Assembly: GCA_964035545.1 (NCBI GenBank)
Contig: OZ037765.1
Span: 1,521,001 to 1,585,000, forward strand
DNA length: 64,000 bases
DNA from: Bugula neritina
Lineage: Eukaryota; Bryozoa; Gymnolaemata; Cheilostomatida; Bugulidae
Reading direction: 5' to 3'
Positions 1-18,900 of this stretch are shown piece by piece. The notes under the pieces were generated by a model. The model was given only the letters and a program-made list of their open reading frames with translations, did not search any database and was not told where the DNA came from. The translations under genes were made by a program, and so were the position numbers. The number at the start of each line of letters is the position of its first letter. The stretch's first letter is position 1.

Positions 1-1
1 T

Positions 2-382
2 ACCACTACGACAACACCCACGACCACAACAACAGCCACCACTACTACAACACCCACAACTACTACAACACCCACTACTTCTACAACACCCACGACCACA
101 ACAACGCCCACTACTACTACAACACTCACCACTACCACAGCACCAACAACTACTACAACACCAAAAACCACTACAACACCAACTATTACCACAACGCCAA
201 CAACTACTACTGTGTTAATAACTACTCCTGCAGCAAAAACCACCACCATTACAAAACCAACCACTGACATTCCTGTAGTCTGTGCTACAGCCACATCTTT
301 CTCACAAACTTCAAATATACTAATTGCTCTTCTTTGTGTTTTGTTTCACTTTGCAATCAATAATTATATTGCTCCACTATAA
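2..382 (+). CDS. Mucin-like Thr-rich surface protein, 3' end only
   Basis: Frame 2 is open from the window edge to the TAA at 380-382 (126 residues). The first 80 or so residues are almost only Thr and Pro, in TTTTTP-like blocks, which is typical of an O-glycosylated mucin stalk. After a short segment with one Cys (VVCATATSFSQTSN) comes a hydrophobic C-terminal stretch of about 20 residues (ILIALLCVLF..) that runs to the stop with no charged residue. That arrangement fits a GPI-anchor signal or, less well, a C-terminal membrane anchor. The 5' part, including any signal peptide and ectodomain, lies left of the window, so the family cannot be named. The array could also be a non-coding ACN repeat that happens to be open. 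The change from repeat to hydrophobic tail within one frame argues against that. Confidence 0.55.
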   Translation, partial: TTTTTPTTTTTATTTTTPTTTTTPTTSTTPTTTTTPTTTTTLTTTTAPTTTTTPKTTTTPTITTTPTTTTVLITTPAAKTTTITKPTTDIPVVCATATSFSQTSNILIALLCVLFHFAINNYIAPL

Positions 383-2019
383 TTATTTTTCATTAGACTT
401 TATTCACCAGTTCCATGAATATTGTTAATATTCCTGTCTCTTTCTTCTAGTAATATCTTCCAGTTTTCAGCAACTTTTTTATGATAAATATATATATTTA
501 ATTAGTTTTATTTTCTAAATCTTTCAAATTGTTTTTCTTATGTTTTTTAACTCATTGTGTTTTTAGTAATTTTAACGGTCCTAGTCTTCACTAATTGCCA
601 TTGGAACAACTCACACTCCTGTTCATTTGATATACTTATACACCTGTATTTTATGGCTATTGTGGATTATTCTATTGGTTGCATCATGTCTATTTTCTTT
701 TACTACCAATTTTACAGCTTCATCAATAAAAAGGTGTTGGCTAAGTTATGGTGCCTTTATTCATCTAATTGCCTGTAACACTTCACAGCTGAAGATTTAC
801 ATATTATGCTTCCTTGTTTGTGTTCTGATTTGCAACAGGTCTTTGGTCCTATTATAACTTTTTACAAACTTAGCTATTGCACATGAGTCAAACTTGTTTT
901 GTTAAACTTTGCACCCAGTTACAGTAACTCATTGTTTATAGCCTTTCCATGTGGACAGGTTTTGTTGGCCGGAAATAACTTTAATGGTAAGTCTTTTTAG
1001 TGGACCTGAACCAGTTATTCTTCGGCTTTCATTTTTTATTCGTCCTTTTTGTACACCCTACAATTAATCTTTGCATGCAGTGACCCTCCTATGCTTTTAG
1101 TCAAATGACATCCACTGAAATATATGTTAATATTCATTGGTTCACATCACTTTTTGGGGGGTAACGGCTGTCCTCCAGCAAACCTTCATCACAGAAACTC
1201 CATTGATTTTGCTTTGAATCACAGTTCAGTTTAGACATGTATAAATACCAATATCAGCAAAGCTGGCTGTTTATACGACACTAACAAGTCATCTCACCAC
1301 TGCGAGCGCCTAACTATTAATCTCAGTTTTTGACTTTTCAGAGCTATAATATGCTGGAGTGTATACAGCACTGTCTATTATACTGCATGATGCCCTACAG
1401 TATGTATGTTATGCAAGCATACATGTGAAGTTATCTCAGAACTGTGTGAAACTATTATAGTCCCAGCAGCTGCTTTTCACCCTAATATTTGTAATAGAGA
1501 AATGTTTCTTATCACTAGCCAACAGTGTTTGATGCTCATGTTTTTGCTTGCAGTGTTCTACGTATTCCCTACTTAACCTCAGCGACTAGTTGACATGTAG
1601 CAAAGATAAAAATGCGACTTGCTGAAAATTACTCTTCACTGTCAAAATTCAGAAGGATCACTAAAAATCTTGCATATATAGAAGGATTCTGCAACAAAAG
1701 CAAATAAATAAAAACAGCTAACAATAGCTACAACACAATAATAACCAGATTTGTTAGAGTATTACAAAGATTTTCAAACTTGACATAATAGGCAGTTTTA
1801 ATCGAACTACTGTATCTGTGGCTTGATGAGAATGAGAACTCTGATTAGTTTGATTTTTAAAAAATTAGCTGCTGCTAATATTCAAAAGTTTAGAAGTTGT
1901 CCTCTAGTAGAGTTACAAAATACCTCTGACCAATAAGGTGAGGGCAAATAACACTATTCTATCTCTACAGTATGAACAGTCAGGTAACTTACTAAGTTTA
2001 TGCTAGAGGTGCTGGCATA
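383..2019. other. Intergenic region
   Basis: AT-rich spacer between the mucin-like gene and the first arylsulfatase. The two overlapping short ORFs at 557-857 have no recognisable domain and look like chance. A CCAAT element (GACCAATA, about 1928-1935) lies 85 bases before the arylsulfatase start. It is the same word, inverted, as the elements upstream of the second copy. Confidence 0.5.
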
Positions 2020-6925
<4,906 letters not shown>

Positions 6926-6953
6926 AATGAACTCAACCCAAACTTTATGTAAT

Positions 6954-6959
6954 AATAAA
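6954..6959 (+). terminator. Polyadenylation signal, arylsulfatase copy 1
   Basis: AATAAA lies 29 bases after the stop codon, and a second lies just downstream (6964-6969). Confidence 0.6.
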
Positions 6960-8182
6960 TTCAAATAAATTATTTGTTAGCTCGTTTAGTGACACATTTT
7001 TAAACATAGCAAATTTTTCCATCTAGCTATATCATTTTAGTTTCCAATAGTTAAAACAAAATGCATTTGTCCAAATCAAAATTATTATATGCTATCATTG
7101 ATTGCAAAGCGACAATCATACCCTTTTGTATATTTGCTAAAAAATAGAAGTAAAGTTTTAACTATTTAAACTTTTGTTTTGATGCACCAATTTGCACTCT
7201 TCAAACAGGCCTTGGTAAATATATGTGTGTGTGGAGATTATTTTTAGTTCTTGAATCTGAACCCACTAGTTGATAGCACAACTTCTATAAAATCATTTTT
7301 AAGTGGAGATAACTTTAGTTCAAATGTACATTTTTTCAGAAGATTTAATATCAGCATATTAAATGGTTATAGTGTATGGTGCACAAGTAAATATTGAAAA
7401 CTGTAGCATTCACAGCTCTATTTATAATTAAGATATTTCATTTTTTTCATAAAAGGTTAAGGTCAGAAGTTGGGGTTAGAGTTCAAGACAAAAGGTGACT
7501 AGTTATAAAAGCAATTATAATTAATTACACAATAATGCACAGTGCATCAGTCGGTCTTTTCAGCTCATTTGGCATATTTACTGCACATTTTTATTCAATT
7601 TTCTGTTCATTTTCATGTTGATATTTATTGCATATCTACCTAAAAGGTATATATTTGAGCTTGTCAAGAACTGGTCTAGCTGTACATAAGATGATTGCCT
7701 CTCCTTTCTTATTTTATGGGCAATCAAGAAACTCAGCTATAATGGATGGTTACATAATAACATAACATATTGTAGATGATATTTCTTAGAGAAATCAAAG
7801 TAATAAACTAAAAGTTAAATTTAAGAATATTTTTAGCATCTTAAATGTGCATTAATCCATTTTCTTATTATTCTTGCAAAAAGCTACTGCTAATTCTCAT
7901 TATTAAATAAACTTATCATCTTCACTCTTAAAGCAGATTATATCTGGTTATTTTACAATTTACAGGGAAACAAGTTTTCATTTGTTTTTTTACTTCTTGC
8001 AGGGACCATTTTTAAAGCTTACTTTTCTATATAGTTTTAAAATTGTTTTAAAACCTCAATTAGTAGAAAATTCCACAGTCTCATAATGTAAAAACAATTT
8101 TCCCATAACTCATACATAGATATGTGAAACATAGAGGTAGCAGTTTACATTCTTTTGTTGCTTCAATTGATAAAACAAGGTG
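6960..8182. other. Spacer between arylsulfatase copies
   Basis: About 1.2 kb of AT-rich sequence with no ORF of interest and no clear repeat. Confidence 0.5.
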
Positions 8183-8248
8183 TTCTATTGGTCAGAATGT
8201 TTGACGAGGCTTTCTATTGGTCAGACAGTTTCTCATTTGCTATATAAA
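8183..8248 (+). promoter_or_regulatory. Promoter of arylsulfatase copy 2: twin CCAAT elements and TATA box
   Basis: The same 13-base word TTCTATTGGTCAG, which contains an inverted CCAAT, occurs at 8183-8195 and 8212-8224, 29 bases apart. It is followed by TATATAAA at 8241-8248. Transcription would be expected to start near 8270-8280, giving a very short leader before the ATG at 8304. Confidence 0.65.
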
Positions 8249-8303
8249 CTCATAAAGTATGTTATATTTTTATTTGGTGTCAAGTTGCAGGTGTATAGTC
8301 AAC

Positions 8304-11300
8304 ATGTTGTTGTTAGCTCTAGTTGTGCTTGGTGTGCTGTCTATACCCCTGAGTGTATCGTCAGCCAAACAACCCAACATAGTATTCATTCTAGCTGATG
8401 ACTTGGGTTATGCTGATATCGGATATCACGGAGGTGCGGGTCAAATTAAGACACCAGTTTTAGATAAACTAGCATACGATGGAGTGAGACTAGAGAACTA
8501 CTATGTACAGCCAGTGTGTACTCCAACTAGAGGGGCTTTACTAGCAGGTAAGATTGATTTCAACACAAATGTATGGTTTTTGTGGTGCAGTAGTATTTAG
8601 CAAAGAGTTTCAATGCCTAATAACTTTGTTACTCTTTGTATTTTTCAAAAAGCCTATCAATTTTACAGTTGAGTATTTTCAACAGCAATGTTACATGTTT
8701 TGCAGGTAGACTGCCTATATACACAGGACTACAGCACTTAGCCTTGTTTCCAGCCCAACCATACGGCCTTCCTCTCGAACTACCAACTCTCCCTCAGAAA
8801 CTGAAGGACCTGGGATACTCGACCCATGCAATTGGTAACTCATTTTTTCATGCTGCAGCAATCTGAAAACTTTTGTATTAGCTAGTTGTATGTAAACTGG
8901 TAACCATTGACAGCCAGTTTGCTCTTGCTAATCAACTGTAAAAGTAATGTTATTTGAGATTATCATCTATAAAACTTTTATTTGTTTTTAAAACTTTAGA
9001 CCTTCAACTGCATAGGTAGATCTTTAATGTCTAATTTCAATTCATTTTATCGTAGTAACAAAATAATTCACGACTTCTTCTAAAATATTTTTCATCTACA
9101 ACGCAAGCTGTCATAATTTTTGTGCCACATTCTAAGCTTTAGATCTCATAGCATATTCTAAACTGGAAATACTATCTACTATCTACTACTATATTGAAAA
9201 CTTAGAGGGTAGTATACAAATTTATTTACTTAATCCTGATAACGGCTACATTTATATTTACATTTGTTATTTGACAATGCTCTTTAAATACACGCAAATA
9301 CAGCAGTAAATGGAGCAGTAAGAACTGAGCCTATCTTCAACAGCGATTCCAGCTAAAACTCTGTTAATTTATTCAAAATGTGTTATTAGTACGCAACTTC
9401 AAAAATGTTTCCAAAAGTTGAAACTTGTAAATGTTTATAAAATTAATAGCTATGTATGTAAAGTTTGTAGAGCAGTTGCAGTAAATGGTTTTGAAAATAG
9501 GCCCTTTATAACTGTTAATCCTGCAGGTAAATGGCACTTGGGTTTCTATAAGAAGGAATATTTACCTGTAAACAGAGGGTTCGACACTTTCTATGGCTAT
9601 TATCAGGGGGCAGAAGACTACTTCAATCATACACGTGAGTTGAAGGTTAAACTGTGATGTATCTCTCTAGTTGTTGACTATAATATAATATTATGGTAAT
9701 AATATATCAAATTTTATATGATATTATATGGCCTAATATAGAGTACAAAAGCAACCTATAATATAATCTTCTATTACATAATAATAATATTATATATTAC
9801 TATTATGCGACACTATATAATATATTAAATTTTATATAACTTTATATAACACTGTAATATAATATTATATTATACTATAATATAATAATGGTGTGTAATA
9901 ATATAACATCACAATATATAAATATATATAATAATACTGCATAATGTTATGTAATAATACATTATATAATGTTATATTATACTATGTAATAATATATTAT
10001 GTTATTGCACAATATAATATATTAATGGTATGTGATAATATTACATCACAATATATATACTAATACTGCATAATAATATATAAGATTATGTAATAATATT
10101 GTATAATAAATACTTTCAGTCTGTCTGAACCAGGATTGTGGACTTGATTTGCATAATGGCACAACTCCTGATTTCAACAAAACTGAGAAATATTCCGCCC
10201 ATGTATTCGCAAAAGAAGCTTCCAGAATAATAAAGCAGCAGGTAAAGCAGAAAGCAAAGCAGTCACTTTTTATGTACTTATGCAATAGACTATAACCTTT
10301 GCTTTTTGCAAGTACTACAGTACTACAGGTATTAGAAACAGGTATTGGCTGCTTGTGTTATTTTGTTCCATAAACTCACCCCAGTGTAAACAGGAATAAC
10401 CTGATTCAGTCGCTGTAAACAATGTCCTACATTCTGACCCTGTACTGTCTAATCCACATGCAGGGTGAGAATATGTGACAAGGTGACTTTCACCGTATGT
10501 ATGACTGAGTTTGGTCAGGTGATTATCAGATATATTGCTATAGCAGAAAACATCATGTAAATTAGATTTGTTAGTTTTTAATATACAACAAGTGCTCATT
10601 GACTAAAAATAACTTGCTAAGTTGGAAAATTGAGACAACATTAAAAGCAACAATCTCCACACACATTATGTTGAGAAGGATTTATATTTTACTAAAATTC
10701 TAATTTATAGATTTTAGCATGTTGTAGCATATAAAAGTAAAAACAAAACATAAATTAAAGTTATAAATACAGTGAAATACTCATTATTTTTTTAATATTT
10801 TGTGATACTATAAAAATAATAAAATATATTAGTTTCAGTATTTTACCATATTATAAAAATATTATCAATATTAGTTTCAATATTTTACCATTTTATAAAT
10901 ACATCACAAATATTAGTTTTAACATTTTGCCATATTATAAATATATTATAAATATTGTAATGAAATAGTAATTGTTGGGTCAAGTCTGCACAGATTGAGA
11001 ACAAAGCTTAATAACTCTTTGCATATTGTTTTATATTCCTAAGAACATAGCCTAGAGCAATTTTAGTGCCAATATTTTCATTAAATCAAAAATGTATTTA
11101 CTATTTACTATTTCATATGTATGTTTAAGGCTTAATGTTCCCACATATTCACATCATTATTAATTACAAAAAGTATGTACTAACCAATCAATATTAATGT
11201 TCACATATTATTTCCAATTGTTGCTATGTCCTATTCATTGACCGATTGCGCAATATTTGTGTAGGATTTACCTACCACATGATTTGCCTGTGTGTGGTCA

Positions 11301-13887
11301 CGAGATATGGCCTTATTTTCACGCGTCTGATCGCGACTTATCAACTGATTGACATGTATAGATAAATATTAATCTTGTGAAACTTGTTTTAGGCTAAGGA
11401 TTCATCTCCCATGTTCCTGTATCTTCCATTCCAAAATGTCCATCAACCTCAGCAAGCACCTTCAGAGTATGAAACTCAGTACGAGTTTATAGAAAATAAA
11501 CAGAGGAGAACTCTAGCTGGTGGGTATATGCCCAGATTTATTTTCTAAAATAAACACAAAACTTTTATATTATATTTAATTCAGATAGTATAAGCACATT
11601 GAGTAGACAACTTCGAAAATAAAAAGCCTATAAATCATTCAACAAACCATTGCATATAATGGTGCTATTTCTTTCCTATTTTAGCCCAAGTATCAATTCT
11701 AGATGAAGCCGTAGGTAACATAACAGATACTCTAAAGGCAGAAGGAATGTGGAACAACACGATAATAATATTCTCCAGTGATAATGGTGGGATGGTGCAG
11801 GCTGGGGGAGGTGTCGGCTGTAACTACCCTCTTAGAGGCAGTAAAACTACGCTATGGGAAGGAGGTAAGGCTACGTTATGGGAAGGAGGTAGGGCGGATA
11901 TGGGAAGGAGATAGGGCGTTGTATTGTAGAAAAAAAATTAGTTTGAGAAAGGTTTAGTTTAAACACACAAAACATTTTTTCAATCAAAAGATTAATTGAT
12001 TTATTTCTCTGCTTTAAATAATTAATGTCTAAGAAATTCCATTAGTTTTTTTCAATAATGTCTTTGAAAAATAGATTACCTAAACATTTTTGCACTTGTA
12101 TATATTTCTTGTGAGAGATTGTAAAGGTTCTAATAAAGTTTTTCAACTCCATTAGGAGTTAAAGTGGCGGGATTTGTCTCCTCTCCACTCCTCTCGGCAC
12201 CGAAGACAGTGTCACATGAGTGGATGCACGTCTCTGATTGGTACCCCACAATACTAAACTTAGCTGGAGGTTCTACCGAAGGACTCACATTGGATGGGTT
12301 TGATCAGTGGCCTGCCATCTCCGGTTCGGCTCCCAGTCCAAGAAAGGTTTGGGGAATAAATTGCTTCAATTTTGCAACACATGTCAAAGTCATAAAAGCA
12401 GAAGGTTGCTAGTTGTTTGTTAGTTGTAAATTAATTTTGTTGAGTAACTTTTAAAAAGCATCTTTAAAATTTTTACAGGAACTTCTGCATAACTTTGATC
12501 CACTGATGCCAAAGTTTGGATTCAAAAAACGAGGTTCTCCATTTGATAACAGACAGACAGCCGCTCTAAGGGTTGGAGATTATAAAATAGTAACAGGACT
12601 ACCGGCTCTGTCTAACTGGTACAAGCCAGACACTGTACAAGGTATGTAGAGTTATCTTCTCCTATTAGGAATCGAATTTATTGTACATACTCTCTAAATA
12701 ATGCTGCTATGAGGTCATTTTAACAAACTTAGTGTACTCAAGGCTACAAGTAGCGTGCCCTAGCTATTCAAACACTTGTCTTTATCAGCTTCTTAACTGT
12801 GGGATTCGAGTTTTTCGTTAATTGAAAATTCATGACGAAAAAATGAAAACTTTTAATATAACAGGGTGATGTTAGGTGAAGCAGATGTTTTGACATCGTG
12901 GAGGTTCTTTTCAAAATTGACAAGGAGAGAATTCAATAGCAAAATTAGTTTAAATTAAATTCTATTTTTTTAACTAGCACATTAAAACCTTATTGCTAGC
13001 CTAATACTTATTTGCAAAGTTTGTTTTAGCTATTATATACATACTTAAATTTTAGTCTGATACATTTCAAAGTTGTTAAATTAGTTTAAGTAGAAATTAA
13101 TAAATTGTTTAATAGCTGAAATGTATAAGAAAACAGCAAGTTTAATTCCAGTAAAGGATAAGGTAGCTTATTGTAGGCATATGCAAGGTATGTGGTGTTG
13201 GGATTCCCCAGTAGCCTCTATAATGTAGTGGTTAGTTTGCCAGGTGGAGGTCTGCCATTCACAATGGGAACAGAAGCTTCTACAGGGTCATATTAATATT
13301 TTTGTAGAGACTCAAAAGACTTTAACCTCTGAAGAAGTTATTGAAAGGGAATTCCACTTATTGTCGGAGTCCTCTTTCCTACAGAATATTTTCTTGTTTA
13401 ACATAACTGCAGACCCTTACGAACGCAACGACTTGTCTAAGGTTTGCCTACAGAGAGCTTACAATATTTATTTTAGATTGCTTTTTATGTTCAGTAATTG
13501 GTTTATAAAAGTTGATTATTAAGTTAATAGACAACAATGCAGTGTAACAATGCAGATAGATGCTAATAATTAAAACTATAGGGCACAATTAAAATATGCA
13601 CAGTGCTTGTAGTTTATAGAAACGTATTTAAAAAAAGAATTTAGTTCAGTAATTTTTTAAAAACAACCTCCATTTTTAGATTACTTTTCATTTCAATTTT
13701 TAACATAGAAAATGCTGCAATGAATAAAATAACTTTTAATTTGTAGAAAGAGCCAGAAGTAGTGGATGAACTACTGAAGCGACTAGCTGAGTATGAAGAG
13801 AGTGCTGTGCCACCCCTCCATCCTAAAGCACAACCAAATGAAGCAAATCCAAGTCTACATGGTGGCTCTTGGGAACCCTGGCAATAA
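8304..13887 (+). CDS. Arylsulfatase B-like sulfatase, copy 2
   Basis: Ten exons: 8304-8547, 8706-8834, 9527-9634, 10120-10241, 11393-11519, 11685-11864, 12156-12346, 12479-12641, 13308-13441, 13747-13887, giving 512 residues in frame. Intron positions and phases match copy 1 exactly. The signal peptide is [20 protein letters not shown]. An upstream in-frame ATG at 8259 is rejected because it lies before the expected transcription start. ADDLG, CTPTRG, GKWHLG, FQNVHQP, FSSDNGG and [13 protein letters not shown] are all present, so the enzyme should be active. Exons 1, 5 and 7 and the first half of exon 6 are nearly identical to copy 1. Exon 2, the end of exon 6 and especially exon 9 are strongly diverged. 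Relative to copy 1 the exon 4 product is four residues shorter. The exon 9 acceptor (13306-13307) was chosen for phase and a pyrimidine-rich tract; it is the least certain junction. Confidence 0.92.
9670..10115. repeat. AT-rich low-complexity tract
   Basis: Irregular ATAATATT-type sequence fills most of intron 3 of arylsulfatase copy 2, the position where copy 1 holds its CA repeat. Confidence 0.8.
10800..10950. repeat. Short tandem repeat, about 3 copies of a 45-50 bp AT-rich unit
   Basis: Three imperfect copies contain ATTAGTTTCAATATTTTACC followed by an AT stretch. They lie inside intron 4 of arylsulfatase copy 2. Confidence 0.65.
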
Positions 13888-14080
13888 TATATGACACGAT
13901 ATTAATCATGATTTCAGTGTGATTTAAAGAACTATAATTACATATAAAATAGGAATCTTTGAAGAAAATGCTTTAATTTTTCAAATCATTATACAATTTG
14001 CTAAAATGTTGTGTTTTATGAATTTCCAAATTGTAATAGAACAATTTTGTCTATTAAGATTAATTATACATGATGATTGA

Positions 14081-14086
14081 AATAAA
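14081..14086 (+). terminator. Polyadenylation signal, arylsulfatase copy 2
   Basis: AATAAA about 195 bases after the stop codon. It is the first canonical signal seen downstream. Confidence 0.5.
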
Positions 14087-15906
14087 ATTTTATCAAGTTA
14101 AATTTTTGTTTGTTTAACTTTTTGCTTGCATCAAGCTACCACTTCTAATAAAAAGTAGTCAATACCGGCATAAAAATGGCATAACATTTTTTATCTAGCT
14201 CCTACTTAAAATACACGGGTATAGAGAAAAAAATTGATTTTTAAAGCTCTTATTTCAAGCCTATTATATAAGGCTTAATTCACTTATGGGATGTCATAAC
14301 GCATGCTACTAAATTTGAATGCAAATACTCTATATTCGCTTTATATAGCACCCGATGACATTTGCTATACTCTTTAAAACTTGTAAGTTTCAGTATAATA
14401 TATAAAGATGAAATTTATAATGCTAATAATAACATTATGTTGTTGCGTATTTCAAAAGCTGTACGCTATTGAAAGCAGGGTCATATTTTTGTATTGTTTA
14501 TGGAGTTGTACTTTCATGTAAAAGCGACTCGACTCGAACATTTTTATTTATATTAATGCTGATGTGATTAGTCAAAGATTCAGCCATCGCATTGGGTAAG
14601 AAAATTCTATAAATTAACACTATTGGTCCGTGTAGAGATTATGAGTTGTTGTCCTTAGTGACCACTTCACCCCGACGGGCTATCACTGCATGAAAATTAT
14701 TCACGTTGAAGTCCAACAGTGATAAACAAATTAATAATACGTGAACTGCGAATCTAAACATTTTGCTTTAGGTTTTAACTTCTCCTAACGAAAAATTAGA
14801 GTAGCAGTATTAATTCTATTTTTATGGTAACATTGTTATTCCACAGTGACTCTGACAGCGATTTACTAAGATTAACTAGTCACTAACAGTTAACTACTAC
14901 TAGTAATTTAATTAGTATTACTTAAATTGTAATACTAATGGTAATTGTTTTTATCATTATAAATTTTAGATTTATAAGTATATTTATTGTATTTTTTTTT
15001 GTAAGCCATCTGCGTTGTGTTTATTAGTAATAATTATCAGATAACTATCATTAATATTCAGGTTGAGGTTGACTTTATTGTAATTATAATTGTTGCTAAT
15101 ACTAATACTAATAGTAATAGTAATACTAATATTGATCTTGAAGTTAATATCATTGTCATCATAAATAACTATTATGTTTTTGAATTTATTGCTAACACTT
15201 GGTTATTGTAATCAATAATAAAATATAGGTAATTGAAATATTATTAGTGGATAACCATGTTGTTTGGTGAATGAATCATGAGTGTTATTGCAACTGTAAG
15301 TGTTACTTGTAAAATTTTGATTATGATCATAATTGTAATGCTAAATATTTGAAAGCAAAATTAATAATGATAACAATATTTATTGTGACTGTTATAACTA
15401 CATTCATCTAGTTACAAATGTTTTATCAAAATGATAGATGAATTTAATTAGTTTATGGCAATTGATCATAACTATTATAAATACGATGCCAACAAACAGT
15501 TGAATGTCAATTTTAATTTAAATCACTCAAATTTAACAGAACTCATGCACATATAACAATTGTTCTAATATGAAATCACCATTTTCAATAACTCATATCT
15601 GTTGTTACCCATTTTGTAAAATCTGCTTTAATTTTAGCTCATCAAGCTACAACTTTTTTTCAATGTATGTTCAGGCTCTGCAAACAAAGCTAGTACCAGC
15701 ATATTTGTGTCATAATGTAATCATTTTATTTGTTTTCAATTATTTTTGCTAGCTTAGAAGAAGTCAAAATTTAAACACAAGTAAACAGTTTGAATGTTGA
15801 TTATTAGAAATTGTGAACACAAAAAAGTAATTTTTTAAGAACATTATAATTATTAAAATCAATTTCTGTAGTTTGTGTACATTTGGTATTTCACAACCTA
15901 CACAAA
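14087..15906. other. Intergenic region with TAATAC-type low complexity
   Basis: Spacer before CFAP96. From about 14880 to 15140 it contains runs of ACTAATAGTAATACTAAT-type sequence, related to the repeats near 25 kb. ORFs at 15017 and 15570 have no recognisable domain. The CFAP96 promoter must lie in the right part, but no TATA or CCAAT element stands out. Confidence 0.5.
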
Positions 15907-18900
15907 ATGGGTGACAAAGGAGGGAAAAGTGATATGGACCGAATGGGTATATTCCAAGAGATGAAGTACCACACTATAGGGGACAAGTACGCAACTCCTG
16001 GCGGTAAATATCTTTAATATATTTCTGGGGTAGCGGAATGTAAGTTTGATCCATACAAAGTAGTAAAATAAAATCAAATTAGTAATTGTCTATTGACTAT
16101 CAGATTTATTGCCAATTGCAGTAACTTTGAAAATGTATTCCGTTACAATATATTATGTAAAACTATTAGTGAAAATTTAACTAAATAATTTTATATAACT
16201 ATTTTAACAAAAATTAATTAATGTTGACAGTACATGTTTTATCAAACAGTTTATTATAAATAATACTGAGCAATGCAGCATGCAAACAGCATGCAATATG
16301 CATTTCAAAACTTCACTAAATATGGGATGAGTAACCAACAAATAAGTTTTTGGGTTCGACATTTATTTACAGTTTCATTCAACGCGTCTGCTGGCAAGGG
16401 TAAGCAGATGCTGCCTGGGGGAGTCAAGGAAAAGTGCGCCAAACAAGACGGGTATTTCAATGACAAGTTCCAGCGAGTGTTTGAGGGGGAAGCGCACTCT
16501 GACCCTATCAAAATGAGACGTCAGCATAGAATGAAAGAGGCGCAGAAAAACTTAGGCAAACCATTTCTACCGAGTAGCGGGGATAAAAAACCGTATGTAA
16601 TCAATTGTTTTGTAATCTGTTTTATGTAGTTGTGTCATGCTTGTTTTAGTTTCACAAATAATGAGAATTTACAAACACACTCTTTAATATAGTCTTGAAA
16701 TCCTAATATATATTATTATATTATTATATATTACTGGTCATGAATGAGTCTATGTCAATATTTATTATAGAGCTATAAAATTTAACTTCAATTGCATATT
16801 TTATTTTCTGTCAAGATTGGAATTTTAATATTTACAAGATTTAATTACTGAGCACCAAAAAACTAAACTCCATGTCAAACCAGGATAAAATTGTTTTATA
16901 TCACAAGATAAAATGATACCTTTTTTAGACATTTTTATCTTTTCAAGTTGTAAAAAATGTGTTCATAGTACTTTATTATAAGCAAATCTTAATGTTTTAT
17001 AAATACAGCTTTTATGTTGTTTTTTTTTTGTTTTTACAAATCATTTCATCAGCTCACATTATATACTCGTATATGTTTTTCTCTATCTTGTAATTCTATA
17101 AATCTTCAAAATGATATGCAACCACATTCTACTGCTGATTCCAGGAGTGGCCTTGGCAATCATTTTGGCACCCTGGGGGGTCCAGTGCCCGCCTTCAGTG
17201 CCCAGAATAAGACTGCTGGAGCATACAAAGCCCCGAATAAGAACTTCTACACGAACCCCGGTAAGAAGGGCACCGGCTACGGCTACCTCACCGTCACTCT
17301 GGGACAGCATCCTAAGCACATGACTGAGCCCTACAACCAAGTTGCTCTTCTAGATAAGGTAGGCTGTCCAGTTCAGCGTCCCGTATATTCTCGCTATATA
17401 CTTGAGAAGTTTGTTGCGCGTGTTGCGCGTATTTTACTTAACTATTAGATTCCCCAAAGGTCTGGTCAGACAAGTGCGAACATAGTGAGAGTTTACTCAT
17501 ACTCTCCCATGCATTATAAACTCTAGTTCTATAAGAAAAGTAGTTTTGCTTGTGTCGTATTCTTTTCAACTTCTCTAATAAGTTGATCTTTCAATTCACT
17601 CAAAAGTCCAATACCCGCGTTATTCAGGTCTAGTATTTAAAGCACTGACCTAGCATGACACAAGGTCATGGGTTCAAATTTAGGCAAAGTCGTTGGTGAT
17701 GTCTGAAAAATCATCTGATCATAATTGCTTTTGTGTCAAAATAAAATGTTCCTTTCCAGCAATATTGGCCAGCGCATGGAACCACTATCAGAGGTCCTCT
17801 CAAGTGTTGTGACTTTAACAAACTAGCAAGTTTCATGCAGACAATTATATCTGCTGCTCACCCTGTAGTATATTTCTAGTATTGGCTTATAATATTAATA
17901 TGTATTTGGACATTAACAGCAACCAATAAAGGCAAAGCTAATTTGTGTTGAGAAGACAACTCTATGTTGTTTATGAAATTCTACATCGCACTAAAATAAA
18001 ACAGTTATTAGTAGTTTATTTCATTGCTACACGTTTTATAATATTATAATATATTTTTTATTTATTGATATCATAGTTATATTGTTCCGTCAAATATAGC
18101 TTTTATTATTGCACTGTACTGTACTACATTAGTTATGTAGTATTGCTATTTTTATTGGAATCTCATTTAATAATACATGGAAAATAATACAATATTGTAT
18201 ATAGCAATATTATAACATATGCATATATCATTATAAAAACACATGTATATGAAATTATTATCAAATAAAAGGATTATCTTTGCATCTAGAAATATCTCAT
18301 GACATATATATTATTAAATGATTAAGCTATAAAATAATATAACTTTTCATGTTATAGCAACTGCAAGATCAGTCCAGATCCAAGATGAAGGGAGGTTCGT
18401 TCAAACTCAACATGCACCCCAAGGCCTACTTTGATGAGAAGCCATTCACCAACGACAAACCGTTGCCACCGGTCAAAAAGCCCGCTCCTTCTAAACCCAT
18501 TACTGTTCCCTTCAAACCAAGTCACCCATCTAAGATAGTAAGAATAATATAATAGCCTATTGCATACATTTATATTATATATTAATACCTTGCTATACTC
18601 TCTATATATTTCTATATTTAATGTTTATCAAGTATTGGGTTTCAATTTTTTTCCTTTACTTTGGTTTCCAATGCTTTATTTTGAAATAATACAAAGTAGA
18701 ATTGCCATTTCCTGACTCGACTTTAAAGGAAAATATAAACAGAGAATGATATTATTTAAATGATAATTTTTAAAAACTTGTTTTTAGACTATTGTAGTAA
18801 TATATATTGTTTTATATGCGATTTATACTGTCCATATCAGTTTTATGGTCAAACTACAATTTGGATTCTTTTAATAACAAAAGTTAAGAATTAATTTCTA

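Noticed and set aside
8259-8303. Upstream in-frame ATG for arylsulfatase copy 2
   Set aside because: It lies 10 bases after the TATA box, before the likely transcription start, and would bury the signal peptide.
13211-13290. tRNA-like A-box sequence (TAGTGGTTAG) before arylsulfatase copy 2 exon 9
   Set aside because: No B box or closing acceptor stem could be found, so it is not supported as a tRNA or SINE.
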